In this document: positions 1 to 6,412 of the stretch, piece by piece
Numbering within the stretch: position 1 is the stretch's first letter
Layout: each line of letters begins with the position of its first letter
Assembly: GCA_024644125.1 (NCBI GenBank)
Contig: JAHELQ010000115.1
Coordinates: 1 to 12,093 of the forward strand
Origin: Candidatus Aminicenantota bacterium
GTDB taxonomy: Bacteria; Acidobacteriota; Aminicenantia; UBA2199
DNA: 12,093 bases
Reading direction: 5' to 3'
The notes under the pieces: generated by a model
What the model was told of the DNA's origin: nothing
Databases searched by the model: none
What the model saw: the letters and a program-made list of their open reading frames with translations, nothing else
Made by a program: the position numbers and the translations under genes

Positions 1-116
1 CGCCGCTCCAGATAGGACTTGATACAAGAAATCCCTACCGGCGGCAGCAATGGCGTCAAAAACGGCAACACCATCAATAACACGCTTGACTTGTCTTTTG
101 GAAATACATATGACAT
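1..116 (-). CDS. Start of a probable cobalamin-binding radical SAM protein (partial, runs off the left edge)
   Basis: An ATG at 116-114 opens a frame of 38 codons that stays open to the window edge. The peptide begins MSYVFPKDKSSVLLM and continues with a hydrophobic strand and then LLPPVGISCIKSYLE. This shape (short lead, 'vlLv-P-f' strand, 'PPxGIxxxKxYLE') is the usual opening of the N-terminal B12-binding Rossmann domain of COG1032-type cobalamin-dependent radical SAM enzymes. The radical SAM Cys motif itself would lie outside the window, so the assignment rests on this N-terminal signature only. The gene starts 30 nt after the second megasynthase ends and is almost certainly in the same transcript. 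A GAGGTG sequence lies only 3 nt before the ATG; the in-frame GTG two codons earlier is a weaker alternative start. If the assignment is right, C-methylation or another radical rearrangement of the product or a precursor is plausible (inference). Confidence 0.6.
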   Translation of the reverse strand, partial: MSYVFPKDKSSVLLMVLPFLTPLLPPVGISCIKSYLER

Positions 117-119
117 CTT

Positions 120-125
120 CACCTC
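120..125 (-). promoter_or_regulatory. Ribosome binding site for the left-edge radical SAM gene
   Basis: Read on the minus strand, GAGGTG stands 3 nt before the ATG at 116-114. The spacing is short. This is the only Shine-Dalgarno-like match close to the start, and the frame is closed upstream by a TGA at 143-141. Confidence 0.45.
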
Positions 126-146
126 GATACAATAAATCCTTCAACC

Positions 147-3100
147 TCAAAAATTGAAGGAGGTGTCGTCCTCCTGAAGTCCGGAATCCGCGAACACCAA
201 AGAGTGTGATAATTCAATATCTTCCAGCTTCATGCCGGCATTGCCCGCCACCTGCCGGGCAATGCCCAGAAAATGCCGCTGGAAAGCCTCGACAGTCTCA
301 CGCTTGAATTTGGCCCGTTGAAATTCCAACCCCAAACACAAACGCGACGCTTCGGGAACACAGGTGAGCCGTAAGGCGAATTTGGCCTGCATATCCTCCA
401 CTCCATAGGGTCCGATACGCGCCCCCCCCAGGTTGGCCGCCACTCCCTCCGGCGACACATGCCGGTCTTGCATGCTCTGATAGGCGAACACAACATCGAA
501 CAGCGGATGGCGATCCCGCTGTTTGGCGGCTCCCAGCTTTTCCACCAAACGGTCGAACTGGAAGTCCTGGTTCTGATAAGCTGACAGCGCGGATTGGCGC
601 ACCTGACCCAGAAAATCCTCAAACCGTAGCCCGCCGTCCACAGTGTTACGCAACGCTAACATGTTGACGAACATGCCCATGATATTTTCTAGATCCTTGT
701 GCGTCCGGCCGGTGACGGGGGAACCCACCACAATGTCCCGGCAGCCGGAAACCCGGGCCAGCAAAATATTGAACACTGCCAGCAAGAACATGAAAAGCGT
801 GGCTCCAGCGGCTCTGGCGAGCTTCTTGATAGCGAAGAATTCCTGACCTGCGATCTCGAACTCCACAGTCTCCCCGGCATAGGGATTGGACACTCCCTCC
901 ACCTGGTCGAAGGGCAAACGGGCATCCGGAAGCGGCCCGGCGAAGGTCTCCAGCCAATACTCTTCCTGCTGGCGCAACACGCCGTTCTCTCCCTTGTCCC
1001 GTAGCCATTCGGAATAATCCTTGTATTGCAATTTCAAAGGAGGCAGCTCCGCGCCGGTGTAAAAGGCGGTCACGTCATGAACCAGGATCTTCTCCGACGT
1101 GCCGTCCGTGGCGATATGGTGAATATCCGCCACCAACACATGCCGCTCTTCGCCCATTTGGATGAGCCCCACCCGCAGTAATGGAGGCGTTTTCAGGTCG
1201 AAGGGGCGGATCATGCGGCGAATGACAGCCAGAACGTCCTCCGGCGTGTGTTGGGCGGCCACATATTCCAGGGCAAAATCCACAGAGGGGGCGATCAATT
1301 GCACCGGCTCCCCATCCACAAAGTCGAAGCCGGTCCTCAAGATCTCGTGCCGGTCAATGACCTTGCGCAACGCCTCTTCCAACCGCCGTCGGTCCAGTTC
1401 TCCGTCCCAACTGAGCACCAGCGGGGCGTTGTAACTGGTTCCATCCCGGTCGTTTTGCTGCATCAAATACATGCGCCGCTGCGACGGCGAGACGGCGTAA
1501 GCCTCTTTTTCAGCGGCAGGCTCGATGACGGCGTGCCATTGGTCCACATACTCCACCGGTTTGAGATTGTCCACCAACCGGCTGAAGGCTGCGAGGGTGG
1601 GATAATTGAACAGATCCTCGAAATTCAAGTCTACTTTAAACAAACCCTTGACGCGGTTGAGCACGTGAGTGGCCAACAGCGAATGCCCCCCCAGATCGAA
1701 AAAGTTGTCTTCCCCCCGGACCGCCGGTTCCTTCAGCGTCTCTCCCCAGATATCCGCCATCACATCGATGGTGTCTTTATCCTGGGAACCACCCGCTCTG
1801 GTTTCCTCTTCGATAAACTCACAAAAGGCCTCCAGTGTGGGAAAGTCGAACATGTCCTCGAAGCTCAAGTCCAGTCCGAAGGAATCGTTGACCGCCAAAA
1901 TGACTTTGCTGGCTTTCAACGAATCCCCTCCCAACTGGAAAAAGTCGTCTTCCAGCGACAGGGACGATAGGGAGAGCACACCCGCCCAAATGGCAGCGAT
2001 GGTTTTCCTGCCATCGGAGGCCGATTCTTTCAGAACATGGCCGACTGATTCCTGCGGTTTGTCCTGAGGCGACAGCAGGAAGGGCGGCGGGGTGTCCCGC
2101 AGCCAACACCGTTCTCCCTGGAATTTGTAGGCCGGAAGCTCCGCTTTGTCGCCGCCGTGATAGTTGAAAAAGTTCTTCCAATCAAGAGCGTAACCCTGGG
2201 AATATAAAAATCGGGTCAAATGCAGGACCGGGCCCCAGGGAGCCGTCTGAAGCGATGCCGGATGGTTGAACACCCGCACACGCCCGTTCTGTGTCGCTTC
2301 CTTCTCGATAAGGGGAGTCAACATTCCATGGGGTCCCATGTCGATAAAGGCCACCGTCCCATGTTCCGTTTCCCGTTGGACCAGCCGTTTCACCCGTTGG
2401 CCCATATCCGCGATGGGAGCCGGGGCATAGGCCAACGCCCGCCGAACCCCCTCGATCAACGAGATTTTCTCGAATATAACTGCCAGCGCTATATCTCCGA
2501 CGCCGATCCCTAAAAGATTGTCGCTGCGGATTCCCATGATTTCCAGACTTTTGTAAAAACTGTATTGAAAGGCGAAACTCTGAAAACTGCCGTTGGCCTG
2601 CCCCTCGGCCAATTGTAGGCACTCCTGGAAAGCATTGCGGAATGTAGGATACAAGGCGTTCAAATACTCCAGGATCTCCGCCGGCGGGGATATTTGGTCC
2701 GAAAACATCAGCACGATGTTTTCTAATTTCGCCGGCCCCGCTCCACTGGCCTCGGTTCCACTGTCCAGGAAACGGTCCAATTCCGCCGCCAGGGTCTCCA
2801 GGTCGTTGGCCATAGCCGCAAACCTGAATGGATAATGGCGACGTCCGTAAGCCAGGGTATAGGAGATATCCTCCAATAAGAGAGCGCTATCCGAAAAAAT
2901 CGCCGCTCGCAGCACCTCGGCGTTGGCGGTCAATCCCCCGGGGGTCATGGAGGAGAGAGTGATGCAGGCCCAGGGATTTTGGGATAATCGTTCCTTGTCC
3001 AACTCCCTTCCGGCAGCCCGTGGCGCCTCTTCGAGCACCACATGGCAGTTCAACCCGTTGGCGCCGATGGAGGAGACGCCGGCGTATCTGGGCCCCGCCC

Positions 3101-4274
3101 CCTCTTGCTTCCATTCCTGTAGAGTGGTGTTCACATATACCACCGAATGGTCAAAATCGATGAGCCGACTGGGATTTTCGCAATTCAAGGCCGGGAATAT
3201 CACTTTGTGTTTCAAGGAGAGAATCCCCTTGATCAAACCGGAAATTCCCGACGCCGACCTGGAATGCCCGATGTTGGACTTGACCGAGGAGATGGGGATG
3301 CGGGATGACTTGCCCTGGAAATATTTTTTAAGGGCGCTGTTCAAGCCCGCCACTTCGAGACTGTCACCCAATTGCGTGCCGGAGCCGTGGGCCTCGATGA
3401 AGCCGACGGCGGAGGGATCGATTCCCGCCTGTTGCCACGCCCGCTCGATGGCCAGGGCCTGCATGCCGCTATCCGGGGCCGTTAGACTGGCGGCCCGGTC
3501 GCCATTGTTGGTCATGGCCACTCCCTTGACCACCGCATGGATGATATCTCCATCTTCCAGAGCCCTATCCAGAGGTTTCAGCAACACAGCCGCCACAACC
3601 TCCCCTTGCGACATACCATCAGCGTCCTGGGAGAAGGCCCGCGATTTACCGCTGGGGGAATCCACCCCCAGGCCGCCGCTGCCGGGAAAGGGGAACACGT
3701 CGATCGTGCCGCCGCACACCAGGGCGTAGTCACAATCCCCCACATTCAACTGGCAACAGGCCATATACAGGGCGGCCAGGGATGATGCGCACGAGGCGTT
3801 GACGCCGATGGCGGCGCCGTTCAAATTAAATTGCCGGGCGATTCCGGCGGCCAGGTATTCGGAGGAATTGCCGGTGATGAGCATGGGCGAGAACTCTTCG
3901 GCGAATTTGTAATAATCCGACGGCATTTCGTTAACGAAAATCGATGTATTGCTGCCGTAAAAGTCGTCCGCGCTATAAGCCGCGTTTTCGAAGGTCTCGT
4001 GCGTCACCTCCAACAAAAATCTCAACAACGGGCTCATGGCCTGCGCCTCGGCCCTGGATATATTGAAGAACCGATAGTCGAAGTCCTCGATATTTTCCAG
4101 ATAACCACCCACCCGGTAGGGTTTGTCTGCCGGCAGAGCGGTGGCATCGATCCTGCACCGGTCCAAAGGGCCGAGACTATCGACCCCCTGTTTTAAGTTT
4201 CGTAAAAATGTCTCGATGTCCGGAGCGTCAGGAAAACGACCGGCCATACCGATAATCGCGATATCTTTGTTCAC
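147..4274 (-). CDS. Hybrid PKS-NRPS megasynthase: KS - degenerate AT - ACP - ACP - C (1375 aa)
   Basis: The domains in order are KS (about 3-415), KS-AT linker (about 436-505), an AT remnant (about 517-725), two carrier domains (about 755-825 and 835-905) and a condensation domain (about 926-1365). The KS has the Cys-His-His set: C162 in NASCASSL, H296 in EAHGSGT and H337 in SNIGHS. The AT lacks its nucleophile, so extender loading must come from elsewhere. The carriers have phosphopantetheine serines S785 (LGGDSLKAS) and S865 (LGGHSLLA). The C domain has an intact HHIATDG at 1052-1058 but no A, PCP or TE domain follows it. Translation starts at a GTG placed so that the KS begins at residue 3-4, leaving no N-terminal docking extension. 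The gene lies 21 nt after the aminotransferase. It most likely accepts the Ser-terminated chain from the upstream megasynthase, elongates it with a malonyl-type unit, and passes it to an acceptor amine through the C domain (inference). The domain order is clear; the substrate and product are not. Confidence 0.95.
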   Translation of the reverse strand: MNKDIAIIGMAGRFPDAPDIETFLRNLKQGVDSLGPLDRCRIDATALPADKPYRVGGYLENIEDFDYRFFNISRAEAQAMSPLLRFLLEVTHETFENAAYSADDFYGSNTSIFVNEMPSDYYKFAEEFSPMLITGNSSEYLAAGIARQFNLNGAAIGVNASCASSLAALYMACCQLNVGDCDYALVCGGTIDVFPFPGSGGLGVDSPSGKSRAFSQDADGMSQGEVVAAVLLKPLDRALEDGDIIHAVVKGVAMTNNGDRAASLTAPDSGMQALAIERAWQQAGIDPSAVGFIEAHGSGTQLGDSLEVAGLNSALKKYFQGKSSRIPISSVKSNIGHSRSASGISGLIKGILSLKHKVIFPALNCENPSRLIDFDHSVVYVNTTLQEWKQEGAGPRYAGVSSIGANGLNCHVVLEEAPRAAGRELDKERLSQNPWACITLSSMTPGGLTANAEVLRAAIFSDSALLLEDISYTLAYGRRHYPFRFAAMANDLETLAAELDRFLDSGTEASGAGPAKLENIVLMFSDQISPPAEILEYLNALYPTFRNAFQECLQLAEGQANGSFQSFAFQYSFYKSLEIMGIRSDNLLGIGVGDIALAVIFEKISLIEGVRRALAYAPAPIADMGQRVKRLVQRETEHGTVAFIDMGPHGMLTPLIEKEATQNGRVRVFNHPASLQTAPWGPVLHLTRFLYSQGYALDWKNFFNYHGGDKAELPAYKFQGERCWLRDTPPPFLLSPQDKPQESVGHVLKESASDGRKTIAAIWAGVLSLSSLSLEDDFFQLGGDSLKASKVILAVNDSFGLDLSFEDMFDFPTLEAFCEFIEEETRAGGSQDKDTIDVMADIWGETLKEPAVRGEDNFFDLGGHSLLATHVLNRVKGLFKVDLNFEDLFNYPTLAAFSRLVDNLKPVEYVDQWHAVIEPAAEKEAYAVSPSQRRMYLMQQNDRDGTSYNAPLVLSWDGELDRRRLEEALRKVIDRHEILRTGFDFVDGEPVQLIAPSVDFALEYVAAQHTPEDVLAVIRRMIRPFDLKTPPLLRVGLIQMGEERHVLVADIHHIATDGTSEKILVHDVTAFYTGAELPPLKLQYKDYSEWLRDKGENGVLRQQEEYWLETFAGPLPDARLPFDQVEGVSNPYAGETVEFEIAGQEFFAIKKLARAAGATLFMFLLAVFNILLARVSGCRDIVVGSPVTGRTHKDLENIMGMFVNMLALRNTVDGGLRFEDFLGQVRQSALSAYQNQDFQFDRLVEKLGAAKQRDRHPLFDVVFAYQSMQDRHVSPEGVAANLGGARIGPYGVEDMQAKFALRLTCVPEASRLCLGLEFQRAKFKRETVEAFQRHFLGIARQVAGNAGMKLEDIELSHSLVFADSGLQEDDTSFNF
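180..1499 (-). other. C-terminal condensation domain without an A domain
   Basis: Residues about 926-1365 of the second megasynthase carry the standard condensation motifs. These are SPSQRRMYLMQQ near the start, RHEILRTGF, the catalytic HHIATDG (His1053 is the general base position), YKDYSEW, and VGSPVTGR followed by IMGMFVNMLALR. The protein ends about ten residues after the fold, so the acceptor module must be a separate protein or a free amine. The subtype (LCL-like or hybrid) cannot be assigned by eye. Confidence 0.9.
1560..2012 (-). other. Tandem carrier protein domains (ACP1 and ACP2)
   Basis: Two adjacent carrier domains lie at residues about 755-825 and 835-905, joined by a short linker. 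Serines S785 and S865 sit in LGGDSLKAS and LGGHSLLAT. Their third and fourth helices are closely similar (FEDMFDFPTLEAF versus FEDLFNYPTLAAF), which suggests an old duplication or strong convergence. The pattern around S785 matches the upstream megasynthase carriers (GGDSLK), while that around S865 is the common PCP-like GGHSLLA. Confidence 0.9.
2100..2726 (-). other. Degenerate acyltransferase domain (AT remnant)
   Basis: Residues about 517-725 align in outline with a PKS acyltransferase: the start resembles 'vvFmFsGQGSQ', the centre 'yALyklwesmGIxPD', then 'FIDMGPHGMLTPLI' and a normal post-AT linker ending in LPAYKFQGERCWL. The nucleophile motif GHSxGE is replaced by GIGVGD (589-594), with glycine at the serine position. 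GQGSQ has become SDQIS. The segment carrying the catalytic histidine and the substrate-selecting residues is missing, so the core is roughly half the usual length. The reading frame is intact throughout, so this is a structural relic within a functional protein, not a frameshift. Confidence 0.85.
3030..4268 (-). other. Ketosynthase domain of the second megasynthase
   Basis: Residues about 3-415 form a complete type I ketosynthase opening with DIAIIGMAGRFP and closing with GVSSIGANGLNCHVVLEE. The catalytic Cys162, His296 and His337 are present. The surrounding motifs are off-consensus: VNASCASS in place of VDTACSSS, EAHGSGTQLGDSLE in place of EAHGTGTxLGDPIE, and NIGHSRSASG in place of NIGHTxxAAG. 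It should be competent for condensation, with an unusual subfamily assignment. Confidence 0.88.
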
Positions 4275-4278
4275 TGTT

Positions 4279-4284
4279 CCCCCT
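4279..4284 (-). promoter_or_regulatory. Ribosome binding site selecting the GTG start of the KS-containing megasynthase
   Basis: On the minus strand AGGGGG stands 4 nt before the GTG at 4274-4272. It supports that GTG as the true start; the next residues run straight into the KS fold. Confidence 0.6.
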
Positions 4285-4295
4285 ATGGAGTTCCG

Positions 4296-5432
4296 TCAAA
4301 CACTCCTGGGATAGTCCCCCAACCAGTCTTCCAGCAAGCGGATGGCGATGGAAAATATTTCCCTATCGACACCCACATTGACGCGGAAGTGCTCCTCGAT
4401 CTCAAAACCCATACCCGGAAGCAAGGAGACCCCAGTGCTTTCCACCAAATCCCGGCAAAAGCGACTGGAATCCGACATGAATTTCAAGCGGGGAAAGCAT
4501 ACTACGCCGCCTTCCGGCGGAAGGTAGTGGAACAAATCGCTATGCCGCCCCATAAACTCCCCCAGCAGAGTCACATTGGGTAGAATATCCTGTTTCTTGC
4601 GCCGGATAAGAACCTCTTTGTTCTTTAAAGCCAATCTCCCCAAATGATCAGTGATGGAGGGGGTGGTGTGGGTGATATAATCCTTGTAGTCGCGACAGCG
4701 GGAGAGAAACCGCGGTTCTCCCAACAACCAGCCGATACGCAAACCCACGATGCCGAAACACTTGATCATGGAGCCGGAGGCGAAAGTGTTGGGGCATATG
4801 TCCTTGCACAGGCAGTAGCCGGAGGGCAGCAAGTCAGTCCCCTCGTCCAACGGCAAATAGCGGTAGTGTTCGTCAAACAGGAGGGCGCAACCATTGGCGG
4901 CGGCTATATGGGCGATCCGCCGGATGTCGTCGTCGCTCAATACCCAACCCACAGGGTTGTGGGGATTGTTGACAATGATCAGTTTCGTTTTTGGGGTCAC
5001 CAGCTCCTCCAACCGGTCGATATCCAACCGCCAGCCGTCCGCCTCTAACACCGGTAGATATTTCATGGCGCAGCCGATGGCCACCGGCACCTGGTAGAGG
5101 CATTGGAACGCCGGGAAGGGAATAATCACCTCGTCCCCCGCTTGCAAAAATTCATTGAAAAAACAAAACAACGCTTCGGAAGAGCCGTTCGTCACCATTA
5201 CCTCATTGGGAGAGACGTTGTCGTAACAGGCGCGAATTTCCTCCCGCAATCCCTCTGAACCCATGGTGTCGTTGTCCCCCAACGACAATGAATACATCCC
5301 CTCCGCGTCCTCGCCGCAGAGATCCAACAATTCCCGCACCGTCAGATCTTGGGATCCGCTTGCCGAGAGATTGTAGGGCCGGGCGAAGGATTCGTTAAGC
5401 CAATCTTCCATGAAATAACGGCGTATCTTCAT
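4296..5432 (-). CDS. PLP-dependent aminotransferase, class I/II, capreomycidine-synthase-like (378 aa)
   Basis: This is a fold-type I PLP enzyme of normal length. Visible landmarks are NGSSEALF (about 82-89, cofactor phosphate region), NNPHNPVG (155-162), DEHYRYL (187-193, with Asp187 expected to hold the pyridine nitrogen and Tyr190 nearby), SGSMIKCFGIVGLRIGWL (219-236) with the Schiff-base Lys224, and Arg350 at the position that usually binds the substrate carboxylate. The N-terminus (MEDWLNE, then YNLSASGSQDLTVRELLDL) resembles the subfamily containing VioD-type capreomycidine synthases and related enzymes of non-ribosomal peptide pathways. It starts with ATG in an ATGA overlap with the stop of the radical SAM gene, with AAAGGAG 7 nt upstream. 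A second Met at codon 8 lacks a Shine-Dalgarno site and was not chosen. Expected role: transamination, or a PLP-mediated elimination or cyclisation, on an amino-acid building block or chain intermediate. The exact reaction cannot be read from the sequence. Confidence 0.88.
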   Translation of the reverse strand: MKIRRYFMEDWLNESFARPYNLSASGSQDLTVRELLDLCGEDAEGMYSLSLGDNDTMGSEGLREEIRACYDNVSPNEVMVTNGSSEALFCFFNEFLQAGDEVIIPFPAFQCLYQVPVAIGCAMKYLPVLEADGWRLDIDRLEELVTPKTKLIIVNNPHNPVGWVLSDDDIRRIAHIAAANGCALLFDEHYRYLPLDEGTDLLPSGYCLCKDICPNTFASGSMIKCFGIVGLRIGWLLGEPRFLSRCRDYKDYITHTTPSITDHLGRLALKNKEVLIRRKKQDILPNVTLLGEFMGRHSDLFHYLPPEGGVVCFPRLKFMSDSSRFCRDLVESTGVSLLPGMGFEIEEHFRVNVGVDREIFSIAIRLLEDWLGDYPRSV

Positions 5433-6400
5433 GATCTCACTCCTTTGAGAGATTTTTCGTATTCCGATTTACAGTCGCAGGTGAGGGCCTCCAGACCGGA
5501 GATATCCTGGTTGAAGTTATAGTGCTCCAACGCCCGGATGATACTGCTGTTGCACTTGTCGCAACTGCTGGGCAGACGGTCGCGGGATAGGTTTTCGTCG
5601 CTAAGGCCGATAAAGACCGTGCCCTGGCCATGCACCCGTTTGACGATTTGGACCACGCTCCACAAATTTACCAATCTATATTTGGCGTCCTTGAACAATT
5701 TCTCCAACAATGTATTCTCGCAGATAAACACCGGTTCGAACGCCACTCTGGCCCGGACATCGCAGCGGCGTGCGATTTCGAACACATAATCGACGCTCTT
5801 GACAGCGTCCTCGATGGCTTCCGTTTCCGACAATCCAGGGGGCTTGATCAGCAGATAGACCAACAAGCTGCATCCCGCCTCCTTCACCTGCTTGACGATC
5901 CGCTCGAAGGCTTTCCTGGATAGCCCCTTGTTGATGATATTGTTGCGGACATGGTCATCGGCGCTTTCCAGCCCGATCCCGAAATCCACCATCTTGCCGC
6001 CCAATAATTCCCTCACCTGCCGCAATTTTTCCACCGAGACATATTCGGCCCGGGATTCGATGGACACCACCTCCACCTCCGGCAATCCCGCCAGTTTGCC
6101 CAACAAGCGGCTCCGGGCTTCGGGGCTGACTTCGCGATCGTTCAGAAACGATCCCAGTGTCAACAGATCCACCTCTTTCACGCCGGAAAGATCGAGGTTA
6201 TCGACGGCGAATTCCAATTGCCCGACAATTTCCCCATCGGTAATATCCTCTCGGGCGTGATTCATGAAGCCGCACACAGTGCAGCCACCGTCGTTGTTAT
6301 GGGCATACTCGCAGCCCTTCGTGGTTAACACGATCATCAGACGGTTCGCCCCTTCGCCGGAGACATTCACAGGGCTGATTCTATAAAACGCTGGTTGCAC
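5429..6400 (-). CDS. Radical SAM protein, archaeosine-synthase RaSEA-like (COG1244/TIGR01210 type, 323 aa)
   Basis: The radical SAM cluster ligands are C30, C40 and C43 in the spacing C-x9-C-x2-C, with GGCTVCGFMNH typical of the Elp3/RaSEA side of the superfamily. Further family-like blocks follow: LLTLGSFLNDREV (about 79-91), SIESRAEYVS (about 113-122), GIGLESADDHVR (141-152), INKGLSRKAFE (156-166) and YLLIKPPGLSETEA (182-195). The C-terminus adds a CDKC pair (280-283) and a CDC pair (308-310), a possible extra metal site. The start is GTG with AAGGAGG 5 nt upstream, overlapping the TAA of the carbamoyltransferase, which lies 10 nt ahead. The archaeal relative RaSEA works on a lysine-modified 7-deazaguanine in tRNA. 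In this operon a small-molecule or carrier-bound substrate is more likely (inference). The 4-nt overlap with the aminotransferase suggests coupled translation and perhaps consecutive steps. Confidence 0.82.
   Translation of the reverse strand: MQPAFYRISPVNVSGEGANRLMIVLTTKGCEYAHNNDGGCTVCGFMNHAREDITDGEIVGQLEFAVDNLDLSGVKEVDLLTLGSFLNDREVSPEARSRLLGKLAGLPEVEVVSIESRAEYVSVEKLRQVRELLGGKMVDFGIGLESADDHVRNNIINKGLSRKAFERIVKQVKEAGCSLLVYLLIKPPGLSETEAIEDAVKSVDYVFEIARRCDVRARVAFEPVFICENTLLEKLFKDAKYRLVNLWSVVQIVKRVHGQGTVFIGLSDENLSRDRLPSSCDKCNSSIIRALEHYNFNQDISGLEALTCDCKSEYEKSLKGVRS
5440..5446 (-). promoter_or_regulatory. Ribosome binding site of the aminotransferase, inside the end of the radical SAM gene
   Basis: On the minus strand AAAGGAG lies 7 nt before the ATG at 5432-5430 and within the last codons of the radical SAM gene. 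It decides between the first Met and the one at codon 8. Confidence 0.7.
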
Positions 6401-6405
6401 GATAA

Positions 6406-6412
6406 CCTCCTT
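6406..6412 (-). promoter_or_regulatory. Ribosome binding site selecting the GTG start of the radical SAM gene
   Basis: On the minus strand AAGGAGG precedes the GTG at 6400-6398 by 5 nt. It overlaps the TAA stop of the carbamoyltransferase (6413-6411), an arrangement that favours coupled translation. Confidence 0.75.

Noticed and set aside
117..146. Possible terminator between the second megasynthase and the left-edge gene
   Set aside because: The 30-nt gap has no stem-loop followed by a T run on the minus strand. It contains only the leader of the next gene.
2100..2726. Frameshift or assembly error as the cause of the short AT
   Set aside because: The frame is continuous, and recognisable AT landmarks occur in the correct order at both ends with an intact post-AT linker. 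Substitution and internal deletion explain it better.
2923..3729. Plus-strand open frame of 268 codons
   Set aside because: It is antisense to the ketosynthase domain, which has all its motifs in the other strand. No ribosome binding site or family resemblance was seen.
3030..4268. Ketosynthase as a non-elongating KS0
   Set aside because: Despite off-consensus surroundings, Cys162, His296 and His337 are all present, so there is no sequence ground to call it inactive.
5409..5411. Second ATG (codon 8) as start of the aminotransferase
   Set aside because: No Shine-Dalgarno sequence precedes it, whereas the first ATG has AAAGGAG at good spacing and overlaps the preceding stop.
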